Source: Dehalococcoidia bacterium
Lineage (GTDB): Bacteria; Chloroflexota; Dehalococcoidia; Bin125
Length of the DNA: 64,000 nucleotides
Direction: 5' to 3'
Assembly: GCA_022826965.1 (NCBI GenBank)
Contig: JAJDTU010000003.1
Span: 1-64,000, forward strand
The translations under genes and the position numbers were made by a program. Under the pieces are notes generated by a model, which had not been told where the DNA came from, did no database searches, and saw nothing but the letters and a program-made list of their open reading frames with translations. Position 1 is the first letter of the stretch. The number at the start of each line of letters is the position of its first letter. Shown here piece by piece: positions 1-8,932 of the stretch.

Positions 1-1129
1 CCTTCCGACGCCCCCCCCCACTTCTTGGATGAAGCCGCTCGACGACATGCCGCCGAGCCCGGCTCCAGTCACAGTCCGCGAGACCGTACGCAATAGCGCA
101 TTGTCATTCCCGCGAAACAGCACTGCCGCCGCCTCTTCGAATCTCTGGATCGGGTCGAACTCGGCCCGCGCACCGAGAGTTCAAATCTCAGCACAGCGTT
201 TGCTGCGGGCCACGGGATCCTTGGGAGTTGCCTGTGGGTGAGGGGCGACCCGATACGCAGGCGCAGCCGAACTGGAAAGTCGTCCACACAATCAGCGAGA
301 CGGAATCGACAAACAGTACCGGCGCCACAGACTCACACCCCACGCTCTGTTGCCGGCCGATCAGGCTGTTCCTGGCGAGCAAACAGCGTCTGGATACCCC
401 TAATGCTGCTCACCAGGTCCAATGCCCTAAGGAGGGCGCGCTACCGACCGCCCTGAGCAGGTGCGTCGCGATAGCAGCTCGACAGGGGCAGCCTATAGAC
501 TCCCTTGCCATCGATCGGGAACCCCTCCGTGGCTCTGCCATGCCCCGTGACAGAACGGTCACCGGTAACTCTCCGTCGCAGTTGTCTTGCTGGGACCAAG
601 CCTGGCCTGAGGGAACGATCTTCTGGAATCAGATTTATCGGGCTCGATGTCGCGGACTTCGACCATATCGAAGTCCGACAACGATCCCAAGTCCCCTATC
701 CCTTCCTCAATCGAACCTCACTCGATGGTCAGGCGGTACTGGGGGGGTTCGATCTACTGGGATCGGGCTATCCCTTGGGCCGAAATCGTTGGCTTCAAGT
801 TGTGTTGAAGGTGTGGGAGCGATTCTTGTGAACGTACATGCTTGGGTGGCGAGATCGGAGGGTCGCGGCCACCGCAGGCTCAAGCCGACTGGCCGAGGTC
901 GCCATTGTTGTCTGGAGCAAGGACGTGCACCACATTGCGGACACGATTGAGGCTAGCCGAGGTATGATACGTCGCCTTCGTGCGGTGCTGTTCCGCCATC
1001 GACATTCCGTTTGCGGCTTGCTCTAGTATGGTGTTTCGAACACACAACCGGATATTGCGCGGCAGTCGCAGAATCGACTTCCACTTCAGGTGCAGCCCAG
1101 AAGTTCAGTGAGCATGAGGGGAATGTCCC
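1..1129. other. Region without a supportable gene, upstream of the recombinase
   Basis: No reading frame here resembles a protein family; the longest open stretch (about 228-950, plus strand) is rich in Arg, Pro and Ser and looks like a chance opening in G+C-rich DNA. The segment contains a run of nine C near position 12 and an imperfect inverted repeat at 647-681. Because it directly precedes a large serine recombinase, it is a reasonable place to look for an attachment site or the recombinase's own operator, but nothing seen here proves that. Confidence 0.5.
647..681. repeat. Imperfect inverted repeat upstream of serine recombinase
   Basis: Arms GGACTTCGA (654-662) and TCGAAGTCC (668-676) are perfectly complementary around CCATA, and the symmetry extends outward (TGTCG and CGACA) with one extra C in the left arm. 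The total is about 35 bp, within the size range of serine-integrase attachment sites or a dimeric operator. It lies about 450 bp upstream of the recombinase start. Its function is unknown. Confidence 0.4.
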
Positions 1130-2734
1130 GTGATCGAGTCGAAACACGAAACGCCGGCAGCACTGTACGCTCGAGTCTCCAGCGAGCGCCAGGATATTGA
1201 CCTCTCCGTCGCCGCCCAGCTACGGGCGCTCAGGGACTATGCCCAGCGCAACGACTACATCGTCGTGCGCGAGTACGTCGACGAGGCAGAAAGCGGGCGT
1301 GTCGCCGACCGTCCGCAGTTCCGCAAGATGCTCGACGAAGCGTCGCAGTCGGACGCGCCGTTCCAGGAGATCCTGGTCTGGAAGTTCTCCCGCTTCACCC
1401 GCAAGCGCGAACATGCTGTCGCGTTCAAGTCCATGCTCCGCCGTCGCGGGATCCGGGTCACCTCGATCACGGAGCACGCCGACGACACCCCGACCGGCAA
1501 ACTGATGGAGGCAATCATCGAGAGCGTGGACGAGTTCTACTCAGAGAACCTCGCCCAGGAGGTGACTCGTGGAATGCGGGAAGCAGCTTCGCGTGGGTTC
1601 TTTCTGAGTTCGAAGGCGCCGTTCGGATACCGCCGGATCAAGGTCCAGGATGGGCCTAAGGAGCGGCCGACGTTGGAAGTCGATCCGGTCACTGGCCCGA
1701 TCGTCAAGGAGATTTTCGAGAAGTCACTGCGCGGTGTCGGTTTGAAGGAGATCGCTGCCGATCTCAACCAACGCGGCGTCACCAACAAGGGCAAGCGCTG
1801 GCAGCGCACCGGCCTCCACTACGTCCTGACCAACGAGGCGTACACGGGGACCGCGGTCTGGGGAAAGACCACGACCGGTGACAAGGAGCCGGAGCCAGTC
1901 CGTGCCGAAGGCGCCTGGGAGGCGTTGGTCTCGTGTGAGACCTTCGACGCCGTCCAGAAGGGTCTGGAGGACCGCGCACCGAAGAAGCGTCAACCTGCTC
2001 GGGTCGGGAGTAAGTTCCTGCTCAGCGGACTGCTGCGCTGCGGGATCTGCGGCAAGCCATACACCGGCCAAGGTGCGAAGAGCGGGAGGTTCTCCTACTA
2101 CGTCTGCGGCACCCTGCTGCGCGAGGGCTCCGGGTCCTGCACCGCCCGCTATCTGAACGCGGACCGGGTGGAGTCGTGCATCGTCGACACGATTCGCGGG
2201 CGGATTCTCAATGACAAGACCATCACGGAGTTGGTCGTGCTGGTCGCCGAGGAGATCGACTCGCTGGCCGGCGAGCTCGGTGGCCAGCTACACGCGGTCG
2301 AGGCCGAACTGGCTGATGTCCGCAGTAGGCTTGACAGACTCTATGAGGCGCTGGAAACGACCGATCTGACGATGCAGGCGCTCTCGCCGCGAATCCTCAA
2401 GCTGCGCCAGCGCGAGGACCAACTCGCAGCAGCGCAGGAAGACGCGGCGCGTCAGTTGCAACAGCGCAGAGCCGACCTGCCGACTACGGCGGAGATCGGC
2501 GAATACGTTGCCGACTTCCGCGAGTTCCTTGCCGAGGGCAGCATTCCCGAGCGCAAGGCGCTGATTCGAAACTTTGTCGAGTCGATCGAGGTCGACGACC
2601 GAGATGCGATATTGACGTACACGATCCCCATGCCATCGGACGGTGTGACCAGGGAGCGAACTCCGGTTCTCGATTTCGTACAGTCCGGCCCACCACTCTC
2701 TGGTCGGCCGTCGTGTACCGAACTGCGAACTTGA
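1130..2734 (+). CDS. Large serine recombinase (site-specific integrase)
   Basis: This protein of 534 residues has the three-part build of large serine recombinases. The N-terminal resolvase domain carries YARVSSERQ, with Ser17 the likely nucleophile, and conserved arginines follow in the KFSRFTRKREH stretch. A Recombinase domain (about residues 155-270) contains KAPFGYRR and NEAYTG. A zinc ribbon (about 300-345) starts with CGICGKPYTG and has two further cysteines, and a coiled coil covers about 370-450. Such enzymes integrate, excise or invert DNA between short attachment sites without a replicative step. The start is GTG, supported by GAGGGGA about 8 bp upstream; no ATG fits better. The gene looks intact although its neighbours are broken, so it probably marks a former or still mobile element. 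A phage integrase and a transposon-type recombinase cannot be told apart here. Confidence 0.95.
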   Translation: MIESKHETPAALYARVSSERQDIDLSVAAQLRALRDYAQRNDYIVVREYVDEAESGRVADRPQFRKMLDEASQSDAPFQEILVWKFSRFTRKREHAVAFKSMLRRRGIRVTSITEHADDTPTGKLMEAIIESVDEFYSENLAQEVTRGMREAASRGFFLSSKAPFGYRRIKVQDGPKERPTLEVDPVTGPIVKEIFEKSLRGVGLKEIAADLNQRGVTNKGKRWQRTGLHYVLTNEAYTGTAVWGKTTTGDKEPEPVRAEGAWEALVSCETFDAVQKGLEDRAPKKRQPARVGSKFLLSGLLRCGICGKPYTGQGAKSGRFSYYVCGTLLREGSGSCTARYLNADRVESCIVDTIRGRILNDKTITELVVLVAEEIDSLAGELGGQLHAVEAELADVRSRLDRLYEALETTDLTMQALSPRILKLRQREDQLAAAQEDAARQLQQRRADLPTTAEIGEYVADFREFLAEGSIPERKALIRNFVESIEVDDRDAILTYTIPMPSDGVTRERTPVLDFVQSGPPLSGRPSCTELRT

Positions 2735-2761
2735 TTGCCCCTGGCACGGTCACGAGCGAGA

Positions 2762-2804
2762 GCCGACTCCTGAATGTTCGCCGCAGAAACAACACGGAGT
2801 CGGC
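2762..2804 (+). terminator. Hairpin downstream of the recombinase
   Basis: GCCGACTCC (2762-2770) pairs perfectly with GGAGTCGGC (2796-2804) across a 25-nt loop, starting 28 nt after the recombinase stop. There is no T-run, so this is only a weak candidate terminator; it could equally be a small inverted repeat. Confidence 0.3.
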
Positions 2805-2890
2805 GAGTGGCTGAATGACATTCCGGTCGATGCTGGGGTCATCCGCGACTCTGTTGTTCGCTCTTTGGTCGGTCGATTTCGATTGTTGCG

Positions 2891-3241
2891 CTAGACGTAG
2901 GCCTCGGCCAACAACTCTTCGAGCGCGGCATTGAACTGCTCGGGCAGCTCCCAGTAGACCGAGTGTCCGCCCTCGGCGATCTCGACGTAGCGCGCGCCGG
3001 GTACCATCGCCGCGGCCCGCTCGCTGACAGCGGCGGGGATGATCGCGTCTTCGGCGCCGGCCAGCAACAGAACCGGCATCGTCAACGCGGACAGGTCTTC
3101 CACCGCCATCGCGCCATCCTCGATGCCAAACGACAACGGTCGATCAAGGTCCAGCGGCGGATTCAGTGCTCGGACCTGGTTGTAGAGGAACACGCCCTCG
3201 GGCGAGCGCTCAAGGTAGGCGCTGCCGACCATGCGAGTCAT
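2891..3241 (-). pseudogene. C-terminal fragment of an alpha/beta hydrolase
   Basis: The 116 residues correspond to the last 40 percent of an alpha/beta-hydrolase. They contain the acid-residue strand (PVLLLAGAEDAIIP) and the catalytic-His motif GGHSVYWELPE near the C terminus. The nucleophile elbow (G-x-S-x-G) and oxyanion region are absent. The intact hydrolase at 6963-7775 has the same signature (CGHSVYWERPE), so this is a truncated paralogue. The break near 3242 coincides with the start of an unrelated dehydrogenase fragment on the other strand, indicating a rearrangement rather than gradual decay. It is very unlikely to be catalytic. Confidence 0.8.
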
Positions 3242-3297
3242 CCCTCCAAGCCGCGCATTCTCGGCGGCTGCGCCCCGAAGCCCAGGAAACTGAGCGC

Positions 3298-3480
3298 GGC
3301 TACACGCCTCAGGAGTATGCGGAGACGCTCGACGCGATCACGGCCGGTGGCATTCAGCCCGGACCGATCGTGACGGGACGGGTCGGCCTGGGCGGCGTCG
3401 AGGGAGCGTTCGAGACGCTGGGCGATCCCGAGGAGCACTGCAAGATCATGGTCACGCCGCACGAGGACCACTCGCTGTAG
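3298..3480 (+). pseudogene. C-terminal fragment of a zinc-type (MDR) dehydrogenase
   Basis: Sixty residues match the extreme C terminus of medium-chain dehydrogenases: a YTPQEYAETLDAI helix, then PGPIVTGRVGLGGVEGAFE, then a KIMVTP-like last strand. The zinc-binding and Rossmann parts are missing. The reading frame stays open upstream to about 3166, but that extension runs antisense through the hydrolase fragment and has no family character. The fragment begins within about 50 bp of where the hydrolase fragment on the other strand breaks off. It is a remnant with no expected activity. Confidence 0.7.
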
Positions 3481-3499
3481 GTTGGTCGGTTCTCGCTCC

Positions 3500-3925
3500 G
3501 CGTTCGGCAAGGGAAGAGATTCGGGTAGCCGAACGCGCAACTCCCGCTGAGCGCTGAAGATGATGCGTTCGGGCGTTCGGCAGTGTTCGGTTTTGTTCGG
3601 CAGCGTTCCGGGTCGGGCGAACGGCAACGTGTCGACGAGTGACCTTCGCGGCGAAAAAATTCTCGGGCGGGTTTCGGCGGATATCCCGCTGAGCGCAGGA
3701 GATCGTGCGTTCGGGGTGGTCAATTTTGATCAATTTTGGTCGGTTTTGGATTGGGTCGGCGCGGAGCAGGCGGATGGACAGTTCTTCGGCGAGAAATTTT
3801 CCGGAGGGCTGAATCCCTGGAGCACCCAGTGTTTTACGGGAGATCACTCGATTTGGGTGGACAGTTTTGCAAGATTTCGTGATGGTTTTGCCGGTCTGAG
3901 GCAACGTCTGTGCGATTTGAACGGA
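3500..3925. repeat. Degenerate tandem repeat, three copies of about 142 bp
   Basis: Three imperfect units follow each other with a period of 141-142 bp. TCCCGCTGAGCGC occurs at 3542 and 3684. GGAGATC followed by a TTCGGG/TTTGGG and GTGG-CA-TTTTG pattern occurs at 3698 and 3839. A CTTCG-GGCGA-AAA-TTT-TC-GG block occurs at about 3645 and 3784. The units contain AT-rich blocks unlike the surrounding G+C-rich DNA. Frames across the repeats lack codon structure, so this is taken as non-coding. No known repeat family is recognised. Confidence 0.65.
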
Positions 3926-4125
3926 GGGCGGAGCGTCTGCGGTGCGGCCAGCGTGCCGGCCAGCATGCACGAGGGCTAGCGTTGCTGAATCAGGTGACAT
4001 GATGAGGACCGCTCCCTGACTGGCTGATAGAGAGCACAAATGTACTGTAATGGCCCGGAGGGATCAAGGCAGGTGCGTCTGTCCTGGAGTTCCGTAGGCG
4101 ACAGGCTCGGTTCGGTTGCGCGAGG

Positions 4126-4407
4126 TCAGGCGAAGGCGATGGTGATACCCGTGGCGATGGCAAGGCCGGCGAGGATGATGGCGGTGGCCAGGTGGTTCGT
4201 CTGCATCAGCCGCGCCTCGCGCTCGGCAGCGTCGAGCTTGATCTGATCGATCGCCCGCTGTACGGCGCGGTCCACTCCGGACGTTTCGGCTAGTGGTTCC
4301 AGCGTCTCTTCCAACGCCTCGGCAAACTCAACCGCCGTCTCCTCCGGCAGTTGGCCACGCACGAGGATGTTGCGGAAGCGCAGCTTGTCGATGGTGAACA
4401 GCGCCAT
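4126..4407 (-). CDS. Small DUF1640-like coiled-coil protein with C-terminal membrane anchor
   Basis: This protein of 93 residues has three parts: an N-terminal segment (MALFTIDKLRFRNIL), an acidic helical middle with EETAVEFAEALEETLEPL and a run of charged heptads, and a C-terminal hydrophobic helix (about residues 73-92). The arrangement resembles DUF1640/CCDC90-type proteins. Their bacterial role is not established and the match is by general design, not a firm domain hit. The start is fixed by AAGGAGGAG about 9 bp upstream of the ATG; longer openings upstream run out of phase through the neighbouring methyltransferase remnant. It lies 59 bp downstream of that broken restriction-modification gene and on the same strand, so it may once have been co-transcribed with it. 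It appears intact. Confidence 0.7.
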   Translation of the reverse strand: MALFTIDKLRFRNILVRGQLPEETAVEFAEALEETLEPLAETSGVDRAVQRAIDQIKLDAAEREARLMQTNHLATAIILAGLAIATGITIAFA

Positions 4408-4466
4408 AGGTTCGATCTCCTCCTTCATGGTAGGTGGTGACTCAAGGGGGAGCGGGACGAACGCGG

Positions 4467-6733
4467 TCACGTCCAAATCCGCCGATTCGTTACCGATGGT
4501 TCCTCCGAGAGGGACCGGCGGACCTGGGCGACCCACTCGGGGTCGAGGCCTAGCGCGGTGGTGACGGTGTTGTCGAGATGTTTGCGGATTGGGTCTTCGT
4601 TCATCTGAGGGAGCGGGAGTAGCACGTCGTCGCAGAGGGAGTCGTAGGTGGCGGCGAGGGCGTCTCGCGCGTCGGTTCCGAGCCTGCGGAAGTCGGGGAC
4701 TCTGAGGGAGCGCAAGGTGTCGAGGGAGAACTGAGGGTAGGACGGCTTGCGGTTGTCGCGGCCTCCCAGCAGGCTGAGGATGCCGACGGAGGAATTGAGG
4801 TAGACGGCCAACGCCCTGGCGGTCGACTCGCTCTGGTCGTGCGGGCGGCATGGTGTCCATCGTGAACCTACAGTGGGTTGAACAAGACATACCGCGGATA
4901 CGCGCGCCCTTGGGAGCCAGAGGCGATGTGCCAGGAGCAAGCGGCTGCGCTGTTCCCAGTACTTGTCGGCAAGACGCTCCTTGGACGCTTTGGCTTCGAG
5001 GTAGGCATCGGTTTGAGCGCGCATCTTCTGTGTGACAGTCGTCTTGTGATCCCACAGCGCTCGTCGGCCCGATTTAGTAGGTGTGTGCGATCTGGCATAC
5101 GCGTCGCGAACACGTCGGCCTTCAGGGCCGACATCGGCGGTGTCAGACATCCCGGTCAGCGGAAGCGCTGAATCTTCATCAACCGATAAGCGATACGCAT
5201 CGGTCAAGAACGGGGAAAAGAAGTTCACAGCATTCCAGTTCCCCTGTGCGATTCGGTCTGTATCCACCGTCTGCAAGGTGAACCGACCGGAGTGGTTACC
5301 CGATAGCTGATTGGCGAGGTTCAGTGCTGCAATCGGGGTGCTTGGATTCTCGGCTAGGTTGATGACCCGTGTACTGGGCTTTGGCTCTTTGGAGTTCCAT
5401 CGGCGGCAGACAATCAGAACCTCGCCGATGTTGGTGTTCTCAGAGAAGAAGATGCGATCTGGATCGTGAGAACTAACTATTGTGTCCACGTGAAAATGCG
5501 CTGAGAGCAGTTTCCGCAATCCTTCGCCAGACGGTGCGGTTGGAATCATCGCGGGCAGTATCAGTGCCAACGTTCCGTTCGCCCCTTTGAGCAAACCTTC
5601 AGCAAGGACGCAAAATGCCGTGCTCGATCCTGACATGTGCACGGCGTCTCGGTTGGCGTGGTTTGCGAATATCGAAGTCTCGCGTCCCTTCAGTGCCTTT
5701 TCCTCCTTGCGTGAGAATTGATCGTGTCTAATGTCCGACCGCGTGAACGGCGGATTCATGATCACGAGGTCCATGGGCGGGGGTTGTTCAGGAGGCTGAG
5801 CGCCGATCTCGTCGTCCACCTGGGACGAGAGCTGGGGCCAGTCAATCAGGCGGGCCTGGCCTTCGAGGAACTCCAGCGAGCCGAGGTAGGGGACGCCGCC
5901 GTAGACGCCGAGGTAGGTGCGGTAGATGCGCATCTTGTCGAACTCGGTCTTGGGCGAAAGCATGCCAAGGGCGCTGGCGGCCATGTGAGTGGCGGTGAGG
6001 TTGATGTCCTAGCCCCAGAGCACGTCTTCGACCAGGCAGAGGGCGAGCGCGGCCTCGTCGTCCTCGTCGGCCTGGCCGCCGGCCATGCGCAGGGCGCAGG
6101 GCGCAGTGGTGGCAGATGCTCGTGGACGCGATGGTGAAAGAGGATCGCCATCGCGACGACCAGCATCCCGCGCTTGGCGGCGGTGAAGTAGCCGTCGTCC
6201 TGGGCGGTCGGCTTGCCGCGCGGGAGCTCCAGCTTCTTCGCCAGCGCTATGCGCACCGGCGTGGTGAGGCCCTGTACGGCGGCGTCGAGTCCGTCGGATA
6301 GCATCTGCGCGGCCCTGTCGGCGTCGGCGACGGAGTTGGGCGCCTGGCGCACGGCTTCGGCCAACTGCCGCACCGAACCGCCCGACCAGTCGCCGTTTGG
6401 TGCGGGCTTCCCAGCGGTCTCCGCGGTGCGCAGGAGCCAGCGGAGATCCGAGGCGGAGAGGCTGTCGACGGTCGCGCCGCTGGGATAGCAGACCGCGAAT
6501 GCGAGTGTGGTCAATCCCTGCTTGAAGCGGGCGTCGGCGTCCTTGATCGCCTGAGCCTGCTTGTCGAATCCGGTTTCGGCTTCGAGCACGACGCGGAGTC
6601 CGTCGACATCGGCGAGGACGTCGAGTCGGCGGTTGCCTTGCTTGACCTCGGCCTGGGCAGGGACGCCGGCTTCGGTGAGGAGTCGGGCGAGTTCGCCGTT
6701 GAGCAGGTTTTCGAGGTCGTGCTTCTTCGCCAT
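4467..6733 (-). pseudogene. Broken restriction-modification enzyme (nuclease-like domain plus N6-adenine methyltransferase)
   Basis: The N terminus (MAKKHDLENLLNGELARLL) leads into a nuclease-like core with RRLDVLADVDG and VVLEAETGF, resembling a PD-(D/E)XK fold. The C-terminal half is an adenine methyltransferase of type IIG style, with motif IV NPPF near 5750 and a target-recognition region ending in PSYPQFSLDTLRSL. Between FHHRVHEHL and LVEDVLWG the usual segment with the SAM-binding motif I is missing. The frame also shifts there (about 6085-6125), at three short GCGCCCT-type direct repeats. Just after that, GGC-TAG-GAC places an amber stop (6009-6011) where the family normally has an aromatic residue before DIN. 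TAG is a normal stop elsewhere in the window, so recoding is unlikely. The start ATG has a modest GAGAGG upstream. No active product is expected, though a C-terminal piece could be translated from an internal start. Confidence 0.8.
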
Positions 6734-6962
6734 GGGCAACGCCTCTCAGGTGGATTATCAACAGGTTAGAAGCACGGGCTGAGGACCTGGTTGCGCGAGA
6801 TAGCGACTGAATGGCTAGTTGAGGCGCAGCACATCCGCTGTGCCTCTCGAGTCGAGTATCTTTTTCCGCGCTTGCTCGTGTCTGCGCGATGGTGCAGCCG
6901 CATGTTCTGCGACTCCCAGACCAGGCGGTAGATCGACTCCCTCTGGATCGAGGTACTCAACC

Positions 6963-7775
6963 ATGCCCACCGAGCAGCTCAACGGGATCGAACTTCACTA
7001 CGAAGAGTATGGAGCGGGTCCGCCGGTCGTCTTCTTACATGGCGCCGGCGGGGGAACGCAGATCGGCTGGTTTCAGCAGATCCCCTTCTTCGAACGAGAC
7101 TACCGCTGCATCGTCATCGACCATCGAGGGTTTGGCACCTCGACCGATCCGGACCACGAGGGTTTGCCGCGGTTCGTCGACGACCTGGAGGCGCTGCTCG
7201 ATCGGCTGGGGATTGAACGCGCAGCCTTGATTGCGCAATCGATGGGCGGCTGGACCGCCCTCGGCTTCGCCGTTCGCCATCCCAGCCGCGTTTCCGCCCT
7301 GGTGATGTGCGACTGCGTCGGGGATCTGGATTGGCCCGAGCTACACAGCGTGATGGAAGCGCTTAACGAACAGACCCGCGATATCCCTGGGCTCGACCGG
7401 GCCTATGCAGAGGACTTTGCCGATCGCAATCCAGCGATGGCGCTACTGATGCGCATACGATTGAACGCCGAGAACTTCCCGCTGCCGGAGTGGCTGTCGT
7501 TCAACCTGTCGGAATCCCGTTCCAATCTGCGGTACACGCCGACCGGCATTCGGATCGGACCGGAGGACATTGCGGCGCTCACGGTCCCAACGATGTTCCT
7601 GGTTGGGGACGATGACAAAATCGTCTATCCGCAGGTCGTCCGAATGGTGCATGAACAGATGCCGGGGTCTGAGTACGTCGAAGTGGAAGGCTGCGGCCAC
7701 TCCGTCTACTGGGAGCGCCCGGAGGCCTTCAATCGGATTGTGGGCGCGTTTCTGAGACGTCATCTGTTGAGTTGA
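6963..7775 (+). CDS. Alpha/beta hydrolase
   Basis: This enzyme of 270 residues has the full alpha/beta-hydrolase plan: oxyanion motif FLHGAGGG near residue 27, IDHRGFGTS, nucleophile Ser93 in AQSMGGW, the acid strand FLVGDDDKIV, and catalytic His in GCGHSVYWERPE near the end. The family includes esterases, lactonases and C-C bond hydrolases; no substrate can be named. The ATG was chosen because the fold starts right after it and GAGG lies about 9 bp upstream; the frame is open further upstream but without family sequence. A truncated paralogue sits at 2891-3241, pointing to a local gene family. The gene stands alone between the broken restriction gene and a crotonase. Confidence 0.9.
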   Translation: MPTEQLNGIELHYEEYGAGPPVVFLHGAGGGTQIGWFQQIPFFERDYRCIVIDHRGFGTSTDPDHEGLPRFVDDLEALLDRLGIERAALIAQSMGGWTALGFAVRHPSRVSALVMCDCVGDLDWPELHSVMEALNEQTRDIPGLDRAYAEDFADRNPAMALLMRIRLNAENFPLPEWLSFNLSESRSNLRYTPTGIRIGPEDIAALTVPTMFLVGDDDKIVYPQVVRMVHEQMPGSEYVEVEGCGHSVYWERPEAFNRIVGAFLRRHLLS

Positions 7776-7997
7776 TCTCGCTGCCCATCCACTCCTGCGG
7801 GCACCGCTCAGCTCCGATGTCGTGCACGGCGCGGACGAAGCCGAGGCGATTGAACAACAGGAACAAGCCCCTGTGGCCTACGAGACCTGGCTGCAGCTTC
7901 GCCAACGAGAGCGTCCGGCGCCGCCGCATCGCGGGGGCGGTGGGGCTCGGCTAGCATCGGCGGCATCCATCTCCCTGACGGAACCGAGGAGCCAGCC

Positions 7998-8879
7998 ATG
8001 GCCGACTACGAGAACATCCTGCTCGATGTCGACGGCGCGGTCGCGACGATCACGCTGAACCGACCGGAGAAGCGCAACGCGATCAGCCCGGGCCTGCAGA
8101 GCGACCTGATCGACTGCCTTCGTGAGCTCCGCCCCAGCGACGCGGTGCGCGTGATACGGCTCAAGGCGGCCGGGCGCGCATTCTGCGCCGGCTACGACAT
8201 CACGCCCGCAGCGCCGACCTGGCGCCCCAACCAACGCACCGGCGACACGGCGGCGGAGCAGGGCGAATCGCGCATTTCCCTCGACCGGGAGAATCTGAGG
8301 GAAATCGTCGATGGCTGGCTCTGGATGTGGAGCTACCGGAAGCCGATCATCGCCCAGGTCCACGGTTACTGCCTCGCCGGTGGCGGAGACATCATCGGCG
8401 CCTGCGACATCGTCTTCGCCGCCAAGGACGCGCGTTTCGGGCACCCCGCAGGCCGCGCGCTGGGCATCCCGACCGCGGCTGGCTTCTGGCCGTTCCGGAT
8501 CGGCGAGCTCAAATGCAAGGAGCTGCTCTTCACCGGCGACATGATTGAAGGGCTCGAGGCCGAAGCGATCGGAATGATCAATCATGCGGTCGACGTGGAG
8601 CAGCTCGACCAGACTGTCGTCGACTACTGCAACCGAGTCGCTCAGGTGCCGCTCGACCTGCTGACGGTCCACAAGCACACGACAAACCGCTGGCTCGAGC
8701 TTGCTGGCTTGCGCACGGCCGCCTATGAGTCTGCCGACTTCGACGCGATCGCGCACGAATCCCCCACGCGGACGGAATGGCACAAGATCGCCCAGGCGGA
8801 GGGCCTGAAGCAGGCCCTCGCCTGGCGCGACGGGCCCTTCGGCGACGGGCGCGGCGCGAAACGCCCCTCTTCGGACTAG
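7998..8879 (+). CDS. Crotonase-fold protein (enoyl-CoA hydratase/isomerase family) with atypical active site
   Basis: This protein of 293 residues has crotonase landmarks: NRPEKRNAISPG, the FCAGYDI oxyanion loop, the HGYCLAGGGD loop and FGHPAGRALGIP. In hydratases two glutamates, 20 residues apart, activate water. Here the aligned positions are Asp131 and Ala151, again 20 apart. Ordinary hydratase chemistry is therefore doubtful, and an isomerase, hydrolase, decarboxylase or lyase-type reaction on a CoA thioester is more likely. There is also an insertion rich in Thr, Pro and Gly after FCAGYDI. The ATG has GAGGAG at good spacing. The next gene, on the other strand, is an acyl-CoA-dehydrogenase-like monooxygenase, so a shared CoA or aromatic catabolic role is plausible but unproven. 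Confidence 0.85.
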   Translation: MADYENILLDVDGAVATITLNRPEKRNAISPGLQSDLIDCLRELRPSDAVRVIRLKAAGRAFCAGYDITPAAPTWRPNQRTGDTAAEQGESRISLDRENLREIVDGWLWMWSYRKPIIAQVHGYCLAGGGDIIGACDIVFAAKDARFGHPAGRALGIPTAAGFWPFRIGELKCKELLFTGDMIEGLEAEAIGMINHAVDVEQLDQTVVDYCNRVAQVPLDLLTVHKHTTNRWLELAGLRTAAYESADFDAIAHESPTRTEWHKIAQAEGLKQALAWRDGPFGDGRGAKRPSSD

Positions 8880-8932
8880 CGGACGGGTCTGGCCAGCCCA
8901 CAAATGTCGCCATACCTCGGGGACGGGATTGT

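Noticed and set aside
170-205. GTTCAAATCTC resembling a tRNA T-arm near 181
   Set aside because: The flanking stem has only three pairs and no acceptor or anticodon stem can be drawn upstream.
228-950. 240-codon open frame upstream of the recombinase
   Set aside because: Composition is dominated by Arg, Pro, Ser and Gly, with no family pattern or ribosome site; long chance frames are expected in such G+C-rich DNA.
3452-4039. 195-codon minus-strand frame across the 142-bp repeats
   Set aside because: Its repeating peptide pattern follows from the DNA repeat; other frames are equally open and there is no start signal.
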